NCBI GenBank assembly: GCA_018398585.1
Contig: JAGTTD010000001.1
Span: 29,209,438 to 29,273,437, forward strand
Reading direction: 5' to 3'
DNA: 64,000 nt
DNA from: Simmondsia chinensis
Taxonomy: Eukaryota; Streptophyta; Magnoliopsida; Caryophyllales; Simmondsiaceae
This document shows, piece after piece, positions 22,138 through 32,712 of the stretch. The notes beneath the pieces are model-generated. The model searched no databases and had not been told where the DNA came from. It worked only from the letters and a program-made list of their open reading frames with translations. Position 1 is the first letter of the stretch, and the number at the start of each line of letters is the position of its first letter. A program made the position numbers and the translations under genes.

Positions 22138-23127
22138 TAAAATGTAATCACATTATAGGTATATTTTAACAAATGAAATATCATGCATTAGTTTTCTAGA
22201 GTTAATCACAAAGTATTATCGACATCATGTAATGACCATAACTTAATAGCTAAACCAAGAAATCCGTTACTAAAACTGGTATTTTTGCCTACTGCCATAA
22301 TGCTCGAGTAACCATAGCCAAATCTGTGTGTTTTCACCATAATACAATTCAATAGTGATGTATGACAAGTAGTAAAGAAATTCATATAGCAATTGGATGA
22401 CTAAAAACCCAAACAAATGGGACAGAAACATTGATCTACATTTACAACTCAAAATAGACATAAGTTTTGATTCTTATGGAATTTCGAGGCCTGTTAAATA
22501 CCAAAACAAAGCTCTCGTACTGAACTATGCAAATCAAATGCTGTTGGCCCACCAATATTTCCCAAATTTGTCATCTATGCAAATCAAATGATTGATAATG
22601 ACACTAATTACTAAAAGAAAATTGGAAATAGTACTCTAAAAGCTTTAATGGCGTAAATTTGTCAAAATTCTCATAGAAACCTTCATAAAGAAAACTAAAA
22701 ACATACCAAGGACCAAATAAGTACTCCAAAAGCCATAGGTCCTTGCTTTTAATCACTAACTCATCAAAATTGCATAGGTTCAGTTCCCGTAGTAGGTTCA
22801 AACTTTTCACTTGATCCTCCTCTTGTTTTACCATTTAACTATTCCTTCACAAGAATGAGCTAAAGCAATGGATGAAACCACCAATTACATTAGATTCCAA
22901 CCACCATATGCATCAAGAATGAGCTAAAGCAATAATCAAAATAAATAAAACATTTTTTTTGTTTCTTCTACACCTCTTAACCCATAAGCATCAAGTACTA
23001 ACTCATGTAAATTCACATGAATTCTAGAGCTACTCATTGGTAAACAATCATAAGAATGTGAGCTCCCAATTAATATAGTTATTTATTCATAAGCATCATA
23101 ATGTCAAAGTATATTTTCCTCAAATGT

Positions 23128-23305
23128 AGTTGTCTCCCAAGAACACAACAACAACAACAACAGTCCCAGTGCCAAAGTGGCTGCAACAAGCAGGGTCTGG
23201 GGAGGGTGGATGTACGTAGACTTCCCCCTTCCGGGTGGAAGAGAGGCTGTTTCCGAGGATCCCCATCCTGAAGAACGTGTCGTCATGCGAGTTGTCTCCC
23301 AAGAA
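23128..23305 (-). mobile_element. SINE with 16-bp target duplication
   Basis: A 146-bp SINE (23144-23289) on the minus strand, flanked by perfect copies of AGTTGTCTCCCAAGAA (23128-23143 and 23290-23305). It contains CTCGGAAACAGCCTCTCT, CTCCCCAGACCCTGC and ends in a TTGTTGTTGTTG tail, the layout of the plant Au family. Au-like SINEs use the enzymes of RTE LINEs with a similar tail; such LINE ends are at 16275 and 46078. Confidence 0.93.
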
Positions 23306-24753
23306 ATGTTCACCGAATGAAATAACTAATATAGTTATTTTGATAAAATACCATGTGAAGAAAACATATATTGACATTATTGATTCTATGTCATTGCTTA
23401 CTAGAGCCATTCAAATACATGAACAAATAATCTTTTTCACATAACCGACTCCAAAACATGAACAAAAAAAGGCAACTAACCAACATACCTTCTAAACTAA
23501 AAGGATATCAAACTTTCCATATTGTTTTTGCACCTATTAAACAACCAAAAAACACACATCTTCGATTCTATGTTTCACTCATCCACGGATAAAATACTAT
23601 CAAAAAGACATCAATTTCAAGCTTTAAAGAAACATTAGGGTCTATACGCAAATAAATATAAATTAAGTAGAAAATATATATTGTAAACTTAGGGTGAGAC
23701 TACTCCAAGTAGTTGGCCACTGTAGGACCACCATTGTTTCCTCAATCGGAGCTAAGCATTGATAAAAAATAAGTTAGTCATATGTTAGACATAGCAGAGA
23801 ATTGCTTATATCAATAATAATAGTATTAGTTAGTTATCCCCTACCTAATTCTATAAATAATGGCAATTAGGTTGTATTGAAGTTCATAATTTCATAATGT
23901 TAACTAAACTTTCTCTCTCCCTTACTATTTCTCTCTATTTTCCTTAGTCATTTTCATCATATCATTATCTTTTAATTCTCTGCGGTCAAAAGCATTTCAA
24001 ATGTTCTATTTCACCCTTCTTAATTTGACAATATATGGGGTATGAAACATAACACACCTCTTCACAAAGTGATTCAGGGAATAGTTTGACATCTATAGTT
24101 TAGAGATAAGAACGCACTTTAAAGGATCCCGAAAAACAAAAAGCTTAAAAAGCTTATAAGGTTCATAATTCTTTTAAAGTTTGTTAAACATGACATTGTC
24201 CCTCTCTTAACTACTTATAAGTTTCATAGCATAGCTACTAAGGCCTCAAATCGTTCTCAACCCTTCGATAACACCCTAGTTTAGCTTTAGAGCATTCAAT
24301 TTCTCAAAAATCTTAACGTAGTGGTTGACAATCTGATCAGGAATTATTTTACAAATAAGCTATCTGAATAGAATTTAACCTGTGAAGTTCAATTCAAAGT
24401 TCATATAAGTCAAAACATTACTCCAAAAACTATGAAATTCACAACTAACCAAGCAAGGTTCTAGCTCAGCTAACTAGATTAAAATCCATAACTCAAATTC
24501 ACAACCAATAGATATAAGCTAACCACAAAAGGAGAAAAGAGCAACATTAAGAGGTCAGCACCAATATTAATTTTGTACTTTTAGGAGCTATTTCAACTTA
24601 AATTAGCAAAAATAACGAGTAACCTTGAAATGAGTTAACCTTAGGGTTTATTTTGAAAAAGGTTGATCTCAAGATTTGCAAATAAGGTCTGGGGTTTCCC
24701 TTTTTTGACTTTAAAACAGTGTCTGGGGTTCAAAATAATTCTTGCCCTCTGTG

Positions 24754-25420
24754 GTTGAGAGCTAATCCTTCTTGCCAACCTCAATAGTTTTTGAAACCAA
24801 TAACAAAGATCTATTAAAGAAATCTAAACAACACTCACAAGTGTCAAAACGTTCAACCACACCACATAACCAAACATACAATCCATAATATCTAAATTAC
24901 ACATATTAAGTCCATCTACACTTCAGAGATGAGAACTCGCATTAAAAGATCACGAAAATCACGCCCTAAGTAGTTGAGACCTAATCCTTCTTGCCAACAT
25001 CGATGGTTTTCAAAAGCATTAACAAAGATCTACTAGGAAAATCTAAACCACACTCACAAGTATCATAATGTTCAACCACACCACATAACCAAACATACAA
25101 TCAATAATGTCTAAACCACATATACTAAGTCCGTCTACACTTCAGAGATGAGAACTCACACTAAAAGATTCCGACAATCTCGCTCTAAGTAGTTGAGAGC
25201 TAATACTTCTTGCCAACATTGATAGTTTTCAAAATCACTCAAAAAGATTTATTAGGGAAATCTAAACCACACTTACAAGTATCATAATGTTCAACCACAC
25301 CACATAACCAGACATACAATCCATAATGTCTAAACCACACATACTACGTCAATTTACACTTCATAGATGAAAAATCACCCTAAAAGATACCAAAAATCAC
25401 GCCCTACATATTTGAGAGCT
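24754..25420. repeat. 219-bp tandem repeat, three copies
   Basis: The start TTGAGAGCTAATCCTTCTTG recurs at 24754, 24973 and 25192, with a fourth start near 25410. Each unit contains CACACCACATAACCAAACAT and ACACTTCAGAGATGAGAACT. An isolated related piece is seen near 24100. No coding signal. Monomer length is in the satellite range. Confidence 0.85.
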
Positions 25421-25547
25421 AAATGAAGTGGTTGTGGCTGAATGGTTGAATATACAAAAGATATGTGAGGAAATATCTAAAGGGTTAGATAAAAGTATAT
25501 AAAAAATTCAAGAAAATCGTAAAGAGGGGAAAAAACAGTGGAGGTCT

Positions 25548-26189
25548 ATGTGTAAAAGCATAAAAAATACCTCTATTGCCCCTATTACAGCCCCCAGCAC
25601 CACCAACACCACCGATCCGACCACCATCGAAGTTGTGGAGCCAAATCTGACCGGAAATAGAATGAAAACTGAGGATTCGGAATCTCTGACACCGACCGTG
25701 AACGCCGGCAGCGAAGAAAACCACAAGGAGAACAATGGTGGTAAGGACAAGGCCGACGAAGGGATCATCGAGCACAAAAATCAGGAGAAGAACCACGACT
25801 GCAAACCGGAAGCTCCGAGCTCGATTGAGAACGTGACCACTGTTGAGGAACTGAAACCACCATCTCCAGCTAAGAAAACCGAGCTGTCGGTGGCAGAGAA
25901 CGCCTCCAACGGCCGCTTGGAAGCAGCGGAGAAAGGGATGACGCCACAGAGGGCGTCGCACAGCCGCCGTTGCCACCGCCTTGGCGTCGCGCCACCTGAT
26001 GTCACCGGAACGCCACTGTGGCGCTTGGCTGGGGATGGGGTTAGGGTTTCGTTGCTTTCAACGAGCAAGAAGAAGGGCGTGAAATTGGGGGAAAATTTTG
26101 AGTTTTATTACAATTTTGCCCCTAACTTTAAGTGCTTAATTACCACTTTTTTAGATGTTTTAGAGAAAATTTTTTTTGGAAATTTTTGA
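25548..26189 (+). CDS. Hypothetical ORF in LTR-K, GC-rich
   Basis: A 213-codon open frame on the LTR-K strand, in sequence much richer in G and C than its surroundings. The product is hydrophilic and of low complexity (TAPSTTNTTDPTTIEV, EENHKENNGGKDKADEG), then a basic stretch (RASHSRRCHRLG). The minus strand is open over part of the same region (25485-25976), which is common in GC-biased DNA and weakens either reading. The end is related to 26650-26870 (AGGGCGTCGCAC, GGCGTCGCGCCACCT). It may be a captured host gene fragment or an element ORF; no family is recognised. Confidence 0.3.
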   Translation: MCKSIKNTSIAPITAPSTTNTTDPTTIEVVEPNLTGNRMKTEDSESLTPTVNAGSEENHKENNGGKDKADEGIIEHKNQEKNHDCKPEAPSSIENVTTVEELKPPSPAKKTELSVAENASNGRLEAAEKGMTPQRASHSRRCHRLGVAPPDVTGTPLWRLAGDGVRVSLLSTSKKKGVKLGENFEFYYNFAPNFKCLITTFLDVLEKIFFGNF

Positions 26190-26302
26190 AAATTTAAGGA
26201 GTTAAAATTTTTAATTTCAGTATTTGATCCGGGAGTGTTAATAATTTGGGTATCAATATACCTTGATCCTTGAGGACAATGATCTTAAAAAGGGAAATGT
26301 AT

Positions 26303-26574
26303 TGATACAATCCAAAAATATATATGTTAAGTGAGAAATAATTTAGATATTAAATAATTAGATTTAGTCCTTAATTAAAATTATACCCTCCCCCAACTCT
26401 ATATATAGGGGACTTGTGTTAGAGAAGAGGCGGGTTGAATAAGTTTGAAATGTTGCTCTCTCTCTCTAGTCTCTCTCTCCTCTCTTCTATCTAAATCTAT
26501 GTTTGTTTCCCCTTCTTCTATGTAATCTCCCCCTTTTCTTGCTATAATACAATATAATCTTTAATTTTGTAACA
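26303..26574 (+). repeat. Internal LTR of LTR-K
   Basis: 272 bp from TGATACAATCC to TTTGTAACA, with TATATATAGGGG as TATA box and a CT-rich end. A purine tract precedes it. It probably belongs to a second element of the same group, joined in tandem. Confidence 0.55.
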
Positions 26575-26880
26575 TCGACGGTGACGATGAGCTTGATGGT
26601 AGTAAGGAGATCATCGGTGATGACCACGGCATGGCACCACCACCATCGTCGTACGAGTCGACCTGTCGGAGGAGGAGAACGCCACTAACGGCTGTTTCAA
26701 AGCAACCTAGACAAGTGACTATACCAGGGAGGGCGTCGCACCTCCGTCGCCACTACTGCCATGGCGTAGCACCTCTCGCCGCCCTCCTTAAAACCGTCAT
26801 CGTGCTGCGACTCCTGTGGACTTAGGGTTTCGGGCTGTGGGGTGGGAAGGGAGGGAAAGGAGAAGGAAATGCTAGGTTTA
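26575..26880 (+). pseudogene. GC-rich segment related to 25870-26090
   Basis: This shares blocks with the upstream ORF (GAGAACGCC, AGGGCGTCGCAC, TTAGGGTTTCG) but has diverged and holds only a 64-codon frame (26631-26825). It looks like a diverged second copy of the same captured sequence. Confidence 0.45.
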
Positions 26881-27569
26881 AGAGTTAGGTATTATAATTA
26901 CAATTTTACCTTTTCTTTTTACTAAAATATTTTAGTTAAAGTAAATATTAAAGTTTTACTTAATTTTAAATAAGTTAACTGGGTAAAATTTATACTTATA
27001 GTATTTGGATATCAATACCTTAATTCATGAGGACAAAGATCTTTTTAAGAATAAGGTACTGGTATAGGATAAACAAGTTAATCATGTGTTAGACATGTGA
27101 TTAAATAATATTTTAATAGGTACCCTTATTTTACTAATAATCTAGGTTATTTTCCTCTATATTACGTAATTATAATGTTAGGTAGTTATTTTCCCCTCCT
27201 CCATCAATAAATAGTGGCATTAGGTTTGTATGAGATTCATAATTTCAGAATATTAATCAAATTCTCTCACTCCCTTGCTAGTTTCTCTATCTCTCCCTCA
27301 ATTTTTTCTCTAGTTCTCCCTCAATTATAGATCGACACAATTTTAACTATATCATACCAACAAACAGCAGTCGAGCAAATCTGCAACTAATTTTGGGTTA
27401 GAGGTGAGTGAGGGTTTTAAAGTTAGTGGTCTGAAATAGGTAAGTAAAATTGGGGGTTTAAAATAATAATAAAATCATAAAATAGTTGGGATATGAATTG
27501 GAAATAAAATTTTAATAAAGAATTTTTAGTTTTATTATTTAAAAAATTATTATTTAATATATTAATTTT

Positions 27570-27830
27570 TTCATAAATTTTGTTAAATAATTTTTTTAGT
27601 CTAAAAAGGTTTATGTAATTGATAAAATGGTTTAGAAAGCCATGTATAAAGATTCAAAATAGGGCCTGCTTTCATTTTTTTATACTGCTATTTGGACTAT
27701 TTAATTAGATATATATATAAATTTTTAGCTAAATATTTTATAAAATTTGTGGATTAAATAATTAATATATTACATCTTAGAATACTAATATGTAATTTAT
27801 ATAAAAAAATTATATAAGAAATTAGGTGAG
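27570..27830. repeat. Palindromic unit related to the foldback element
   Basis: AT-rich arms face each other around a GGGCCTGCTTTCATT centre. The same unit forms the end of the foldback element at 55376-55650, with GGTGCAAAACAGGCTCCACT at its centre. Internal arms such as ACTAATATGTAATTTA are shared. Confidence 0.6.
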
Positions 27831-28068
27831 TTTTGATAACAGATTAACAAATGTACCACTTTACAAGAAATGTTACCTATAATATAACTTATGTAACACT
27901 TTTTTAAAAGTGTTACATAAGATTTCAAGCAAAGGTAACAAATTCTTAAAAGTGTTACATTAGGTATCATGCAAATGTAACAATACCATAAGTGTTACCT
28001 AAACACTATCTATGGTAACATTTTTGACAAATGTCACAACTTAAGTGTTACCTTTGCTCAATATTGTT
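27831..28068. mobile_element. End of a second CACTA element
   Basis: Subterminal repeats of the form AAGTGTTACCT / AGGTAACA in both orientations lead to a terminal TTGTTGTAGTG (CACTACAACAA on the other strand). The motif differs from that of CACTA-H, so it is another family. The opposite end was not found in the window. Confidence 0.65.
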
Positions 28069-28299
28069 GTAGTGTATTTCCCATGATAATAATATTGATA
28101 TACCATTTACGATGGTTTTTATTATCTATCTTGACAAGTCATCAGAAATAAGCAAATTATGTAGTTATATTTAGTTGTTTCACGAAGTTTATGAACTAAA
28201 AAATTATTACACCATATCTAAATATACTAATATTTAATTGACCTACAAATTTTAAACGCAATATTATTGGTTACCTTGTGAATAAAGCAAATTTTTTTA

Positions 28300-28690
28300 G
28301 ATTTTATGCAACGGTTTTGTAAAACAGTTGCATATGAGAAAGCTTATGCAACGGTTTTAAAACTGCTGCATAATGGGGACCTAATACAACGGTTTTAAAA
28401 CCGCTGCATAATGGGGACTTAATGCAACGGTTTAAAACCGCTGCATAAAATTATCAAAACCGCTGAATAATGGGGGCCTAATGCAACGGTTTAAAATCGC
28501 TGCATAAAATGGTCAAAACCGCTTCATAATAGGGGCCTAATGCAACGGTCTATAAACCGCAGCATAAACCGCCGCATATATATCATGTAATGCAGCGGTT
28601 TTATAAACGTTGCAAAACTGCTGCATAAAATAACTTAATGCAATGGTTTCAGAACTGCTGCAAAAGAACCGCTGCTTATGTCTAATTATG
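28300..28690. repeat. Right subterminal repeat array of CACTA-H
   Basis: About 390 bp of TAATGCAACGGTTTAAAACCGCTGCATAA-type units (motif given in part), many arranged as short palindromes, leading to the right terminal repeat. It mirrors the left array. Confidence 0.85.
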
Positions 28691-28698
28691 TAGTAGTG

Positions 28699-29446
28699 AT
28701 AGCCTTCCATCAATTCTGATCAGCCCCCTCTGCACGGTGATTTCTGTCTCTGCAGCAGCATGTTCTGCATCAGATTTAAGGATAGCACCAGCAGCTTTCT
28801 CTTGGACAAAAGGATCACCCACATATGACTTATGTAGCTCTTCCATCCATGAAGGTACAACCACGGTTACAGCATTACAAGTCCCCTGATCTGCATCTTC
28901 AAACTTTCTTGACAGCACATCCGCAGCCACATTCTCTTTGCCACTTCTATACTCGATGTCATAATCAAAGCCTAACATCTTCATAAGACCTTTCTTTTGA
29001 ATTCTTGTAATGATCTTTTGTTCAAGGAGATACTTGAGGCTTTGGTGATCCGTTCGAATGATGAACTTGTGACCCTCCAAGTAATGCCTCCATTTCTCCA
29101 CAACTAAGAGAATTGCTAGGTACTCTTTCTCATAGGTCGACATGGCTAGATGCTTAAGACTAAGAGCTTGACTCAAGTAAGCAATAGGCCTTCCACCTTG
29201 AGAAAGAACAGCCCCAATACCAGTACCACTTGCATCGGTCTCCAAAATAAAGCTTTCGGTGAAGTTTGGCATTGCCAACACCGGTGCAGCACACATTGCG
29301 GCTTTGAGGGCTTCAAATGCAGCTTGAGATCTCTCATTCCATGCAAAAGCATCCTTCTTCAAGAGCTCCGTTAAAGGTTTAGCAATTGAACCATAACCCT
29401 TAATAAATTTTCTATAATACCCGGTCAATCCCAAAAAACCCCTCAA
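28699..29446 (-). CDS. Gypsy-D RNase H and integrase start
   Basis: RNase H of the Gypsy polyprotein, which removes RNA from the RNA:DNA hybrid. The open frame begins in the RT/RNase H connection ([20 protein letters not shown]). Catalytic residues are seen in order: ETDASGTGIGAVLSQ, TYEKEYLAILLVVEKW, IRTDHQSLKYLL and ADVLSRKFE. After RNase H it runs into the integrase N-terminus (VQRGLIRIDGRL), where CACTA-H cuts it. The last codons of the open frame (28682-28698) are transposon sequence. RNase H itself appears intact. Confidence 0.93.
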
Positions 29447-29518
29447 TTACTTCAAGGTGATCGGAATTGACTAATCCTGCATTACACGGATCTTGTTAGA
29501 ATCAGTAGATACTCCCTC

Positions 29519-30058
29519 TTATGAGATGACATGACCCAAATACTTAAGCTTATTTTGAGCAAACGAACATTTGGCCAACTTTGCAAAGAACTTGTGTTGT
29601 CGCATCAAAACAAACACTTGTCTGAGGTGAGTGAGATGAGCTTCATATGTTGAGCTATAAATCAGTATATCATCGAAGAAGATGAGCACTGACTTCCTCA
29701 GAAAAGGCTTGAAAACATCATTCATGGCTGCTTGGAAAGTGGCCGGAGCATTTGTTAAGCCGAAAGGCATAACAACAAACTCGAAATGTCCATGATGAGT
29801 CTGAAAAGCTGTCTTGTAGATATCTGGCTCGAGGACCCTGATTTGATGATACCCTTGCCTCAAATCAAGCTTTGAAAAGAAGCATGCTCCATGTAGCTCA
29901 TCAAGCAAATCATCTATGACCGGAATGGGAAACTTATCCTTCACTGTTAGAGCATTCAACCGACGATAATCAATGCACATTCTAGCCGAGCCATCTTTCT
30001 TTTTCACGAGGATCACAGGTGAAGCAAAAGGACTATGGCTTGGTCTAATGAAGCTCAT
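29519..30058 (-). CDS. Gypsy-D reverse transcriptase
   Basis: Ty3/Gypsy reverse transcriptase, 180 codons. Motifs in order: [76 protein letters not shown] and the catalytic box [10 protein letters not shown] with both Asp residues, then [10 protein letters not shown]. The Met at 30058 is internal to the polyprotein; sequence upstream (30055-30288) carries the protease/RT linker in another frame. Stops at about 29448-29518 separate it from RNase H. It is the best-preserved RT in the window. Confidence 0.95.
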   Translation of the reverse strand: MSFIRPSHSPFASPVILVKKKDGSARMCIDYRRLNALTVKDKFPIPVIDDLLDELHGACFFSKLDLRQGYHQIRVLEPDIYKTAFQTHHGHFEFVVMPFGLTNAPATFQAAMNDVFKPFLRKSVLIFFDDILIYSSTYEAHLTHLRQVFVLMRQHKFFAKLAKCSFAQNKLKYLGHVIS

Positions 30059-30891
30059 GTGAAGAAGCTCCTCAACTTGCCTCTCAGTTTCTGTCTTTTG
30101 GCATGAGCATACCGATATGGCCTAATCTTGACCGGATCAACATTTGCACGCAAGGGAATGGCATGGTCCACACTCCTTTGAGGAGGAAGACTCTTAGGCT
30201 CCTCAAAAATGTCCCCAAATGCATCCACTAAAGTCTGTACCTCAGGTTGTATGTCCTGCTGCAACTCTACCGAGGTTAACATGAACAAATGCCCAATCCA
30301 TTATATTGCCTTCTTCTTGATTCCATCTTGCACACGTTTACCATCAATCAACTTAAGTTGAGCTTCCTCTGATATGCCTTTCAAGGATAATTTGGTGCCA
30401 TGAACCTCAAATGCCACAGTCATCTTATCAAAATCAAACACAACCGGGTTAAAGGTTCTCATCCAATCCACACCTAGCACCATATCGCAACGTCCTAAAG
30501 GAAGAACTCTGAAATCAAAGGTGAATTGATGATTTTGCATAGACCATGGGAATGCCGAGCACTTGTTTTGAGTTGTTAAGGAGTTGCCATCAGCCACCAT
30601 CACCGCCAAGGGGTGAGTCCTTGTCACTTCGTGCTTTACCTTCTTAATCAACTTTGGATCAATGAAGCTATGTGTACTCCCACTATCAATAAGGATAATG
30701 ATGGAATGTTTTCTAGCCTTGCCTCTGATTTTGATAGTGTTATGAGCTCCACTACCGGTTAAAGCCTTCATTGATATCTCCACTTTATCATCACTCAAAT
30801 CCTTTTGTGAAGAATAATCAACACTGTCAATTTCTGCAGCAGAGTGATCACTGCTAGATTCAGCTTCAACATGGGTCCTTTTAGCACACAT
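30059..30891 (-). CDS. Gypsy-D protease and linker to RT
   Basis: The open frame 30301-30891 contains the retropepsin active site [13 protein letters not shown], then [15 protein letters not shown], and [21 protein letters not shown] stop near 30300 breaks it. The linker leading to RT follows at 30055-30288 ([20 protein letters not shown], a conserved Gypsy motif), and then a frameshift leads into RT. The catalytic Asp is intact. Confidence 0.9.
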
Positions 30892-31700
30892 TAATGCTTT
30901 TGTTTTGCACCTCTGTCCAGGCTGATATGGTTGATTACAACGAAAGCAAAGTCTTACAAAACTTTTGTCAACAGCACGCTTAAAACCTGCACTAGAATTT
31001 TTCTACTGAGGTCTGAACTTGCTGCCATGCTGCTTAAACTTGTCACTTGATTGGACTTGAGTAGCTTCAATCAGTTTTGCCTTGTTATACGCACTTGACA
31101 AAGTCTTAGGACCAATGGCTTTCACCATATTCTTGATCCTAGGCTTCAATCCACTTACAAAGCATGAAATGTAGTAAGATTCAGCATCCTCAGGAGCTAT
31201 GGACAAAATTGATAGCAAGTTGGCTCTTAAGTTCTCAAATCTAAGCATATACTCTCTCACGGTTGAAGTTTGAGACAATTTGTTAAAGTTATCCACAACA
31301 TCCGTTGATTCACCTTCTCCATGACGTTCACGCATTTCTTCTACAAATTGGCCCCAAGAAAGATTCGGTTTACTCTTCGACTAACTATAATACCAAACCT
31401 CATGGTCACCATGTAAATGCACTACAGCTAGCTAGAGCTTTTCATCATCAGGTATGTTATAATACAGGAAGTACCGGTCACACCTTCTCAACCATGATTC
31501 CGGTTGCTTTCCATCAAAAGGATCAATTTCAACTCTTGCCAGCCTGTAATTACCACTCCTACCACCAGATATAGTGTCATTACTCACTGATCTATGCTGG
31601 TACTGTCGATTAGGAGGTCTGTCCAGATGATCGAGCTCATCAAATTCAACTCTACACTGCAACACTGAATTCTGTGGCCTGGTACAGCGGTCTGTTCTTG
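30892..31700 (-). pseudogene. Gypsy-D gag: capsid and zinc knuckle
   Basis: The retrotransposon gag domain is spread over two pieces: FDGKQPESWLRRCDRYFLYY (31432-31665) and VVDNFNKLSQTSTVREYMLR with SGLKPRIKNMVKAIGPKTLS (31003-31335), separated by stops. The zinc knuckle near 30905-30990 reads CFRCNQPYQPGQRC, with Gln in place of the zinc-binding His, so it is probably non-functional. Matching pieces exist in Gypsy-A and Gypsy-F. Confidence 0.85.
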
Positions 31701-32269
31701 TCCAGAGGCTCGATCCTGATTGTCTACATCAATTTGAGGTTGCATAGATTGATTTTCAGCTGATCTGATGTTAATTGAAGGTCCTACATCCGGCTGCATT
31801 AGTGGAGACTTGCCTTGGTTCCTCACCAGACTTTCTGGTCTGTCAACATTGTCTTGTTGCTGATCGGTTTCCATCTGATGAAAGATCTCACTTGCAGGCT
31901 TTAAGATTGCATTAACACTTGATTCTCCTTGTTTATTAACCTGATCTTGCAATTTTACATTTTTCTCTGCAATTTGTGCAATCGTTCCTCCTTATTGGCA
32001 TCTTTATCCAAAATCAACTACTGCATCCTCAACATTTGCTGAATGCTGTTATTCTGCTGCTTAATCTCGATGTTCTGCTGATCAAACTTAGCATTCAGCT
32101 GTTCGAATTTGTCATTTAACTTGCGGTGGTGATCAATTGATGCAACCGCACTGGAACCTGTAATTGCAGCAACAAAATCCATATCCGAACCAAGTGCACT
32201 CGCTCCTCCAGCTCTAGATCTTTTTCTTACACCTTTGGTCATTATTTTCTTTGATTTAGCCAGCCTCAA
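31701..32269 (-). pseudogene. Gypsy-D gag N-terminal region
   Basis: From the first Met at 32269 the frame reads MTKGVRKRSRAGGASALG and a long Gln/Asn coiled coil (FEQLNAKFDQQNIEIKQQNN), then stops near 32018. A frameshifted continuation (31584-31952) is Gln/Asp-rich. It lies 22 bp inside the primer-binding site. Confidence 0.7.
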
Positions 32270-32290
32270 TCAATCAATTGATTGCTTGAA

Positions 32291-32305
32291 CCAGCTCTGA
32301 TACCA
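32291..32305 (-). other. Primer-binding site of Gypsy-D
   Basis: Minus strand TGGTATCAGAGCTGG, 2 bp inside the 5' LTR; it matches the initiator-Met type. Confidence 0.95.
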
Positions 32306-32307
32306 AC

Positions 32308-32712
32308 TGTTAGGTTTTAATTAAGAATTAAAAGTCTAACCTTGTAGAAGAAAGAGTTAAGATGAGAAGAGAAGTGAAAGGGGATGAGAAATAGAGAAGG
32401 AGATGAGAAAGAGAGAGAAATTCCAAAAGAAAATTCAGATTATAATCATTGAATACTTGAATTACATGCTTAGCACCCTATTTATACACATTTGGGTACA
32501 TTGCATCACGATAAAACCGAACTAAACCCAACTAACAACTATTCCCGCCAAATCTGCAGCACGCCCCCAAGTTTGGCCCGAGTTTGACCAACTAACAGCT
32601 TTTGGCACCTAAAACCGACTCAACTAACATTTAAAAGCATACAACTCAACATTGAGACACTAACCAGCCACTACAACCAAAAATTACAATTAAAATTCTT
32701 CAATTCATAACA
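32308..32712 (-). repeat. 5' LTR of Gypsy-D
   Basis: 405 bp, the same length as its partner, with 25 substitutions and no gaps by eye. A TATA box (TATAAATAGGG, minus strand) lies near 32469. Confidence 0.95.

Larger units (their letters stand above)
23760..27357 (+). mobile_element. LTR-K, non-autonomous LTR element with captured sequence
   Basis: A left LTR (about 23760-23975) and a right LTR (27060 to about 27357) share GTTAGTCATATGTTAGACAT-like starts, a TATA-like CTATAAATAATGGCA/TCAATAAATAGTGGCA and a CTCTCTC-rich end. Before the right LTR, GAGGACAAAGATC and a purine run resemble the end of Gypsy pol and a polypurine tract. A third, more divergent LTR (26303-26574) lies inside, preceded by a similar GAGGACAATGATC and AAAAAGGGAAA. 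No gag-pol is present; the body holds a 219-bp tandem array and two related GC-rich segments. The exact ends are approximate. Confidence 0.55.
20614..28698. mobile_element. CACTA-H, En/Spm-type transposon in Gypsy-D integrase
   Basis: An 8.1-kb element with terminal inverted repeats CACTACTACGTAA (left) and CACTACTACATAA (right, reverse complement), bordered by dense subterminal repeats of a GCAGCGGTTTT motif on both sides. Removing it restores the Gypsy-D reading frame (RLYVG). CACTA elements make 3-bp target duplications; here the flanks are AAC and ATA, so the duplication has decayed or the ends are off by a base. No intact transposase is visible; only a two-exon 3' end of a possible element gene remains at 21675-22010. 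It carries several nested insertions. Confidence 0.9.
18886..32712 (-). mobile_element. Gypsy-D, nearly complete Ty3/Gypsy element split by CACTA-H
   Basis: Two 405-bp LTRs (18886-19290 and 32308-32712) are flanked by a perfect 5-bp target duplication CACCC (18881-18885 and 32713-32717). Minus-strand order: LTR, primer-binding site, gag, protease, RT, RNase H, integrase with a chromodomain-like end, polypurine tract, LTR. That order (RT before integrase) is Gypsy. I count 25 differences between the LTRs (about 6%). CACTA-H interrupts the start of integrase; without it the element would be about 5.7 kb. It is the best-preserved element here, but stops and frameshifts break gag and integrase. 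Confidence 0.96.

Noticed and set aside
25485..25976. Minus-strand 163-codon frame with hydrophobic segments
   Set aside because: It is antisense to the GC-rich ORF; its hydrophobic runs come from reading a polar sequence backwards. The LTR-K tracts point to plus orientation.
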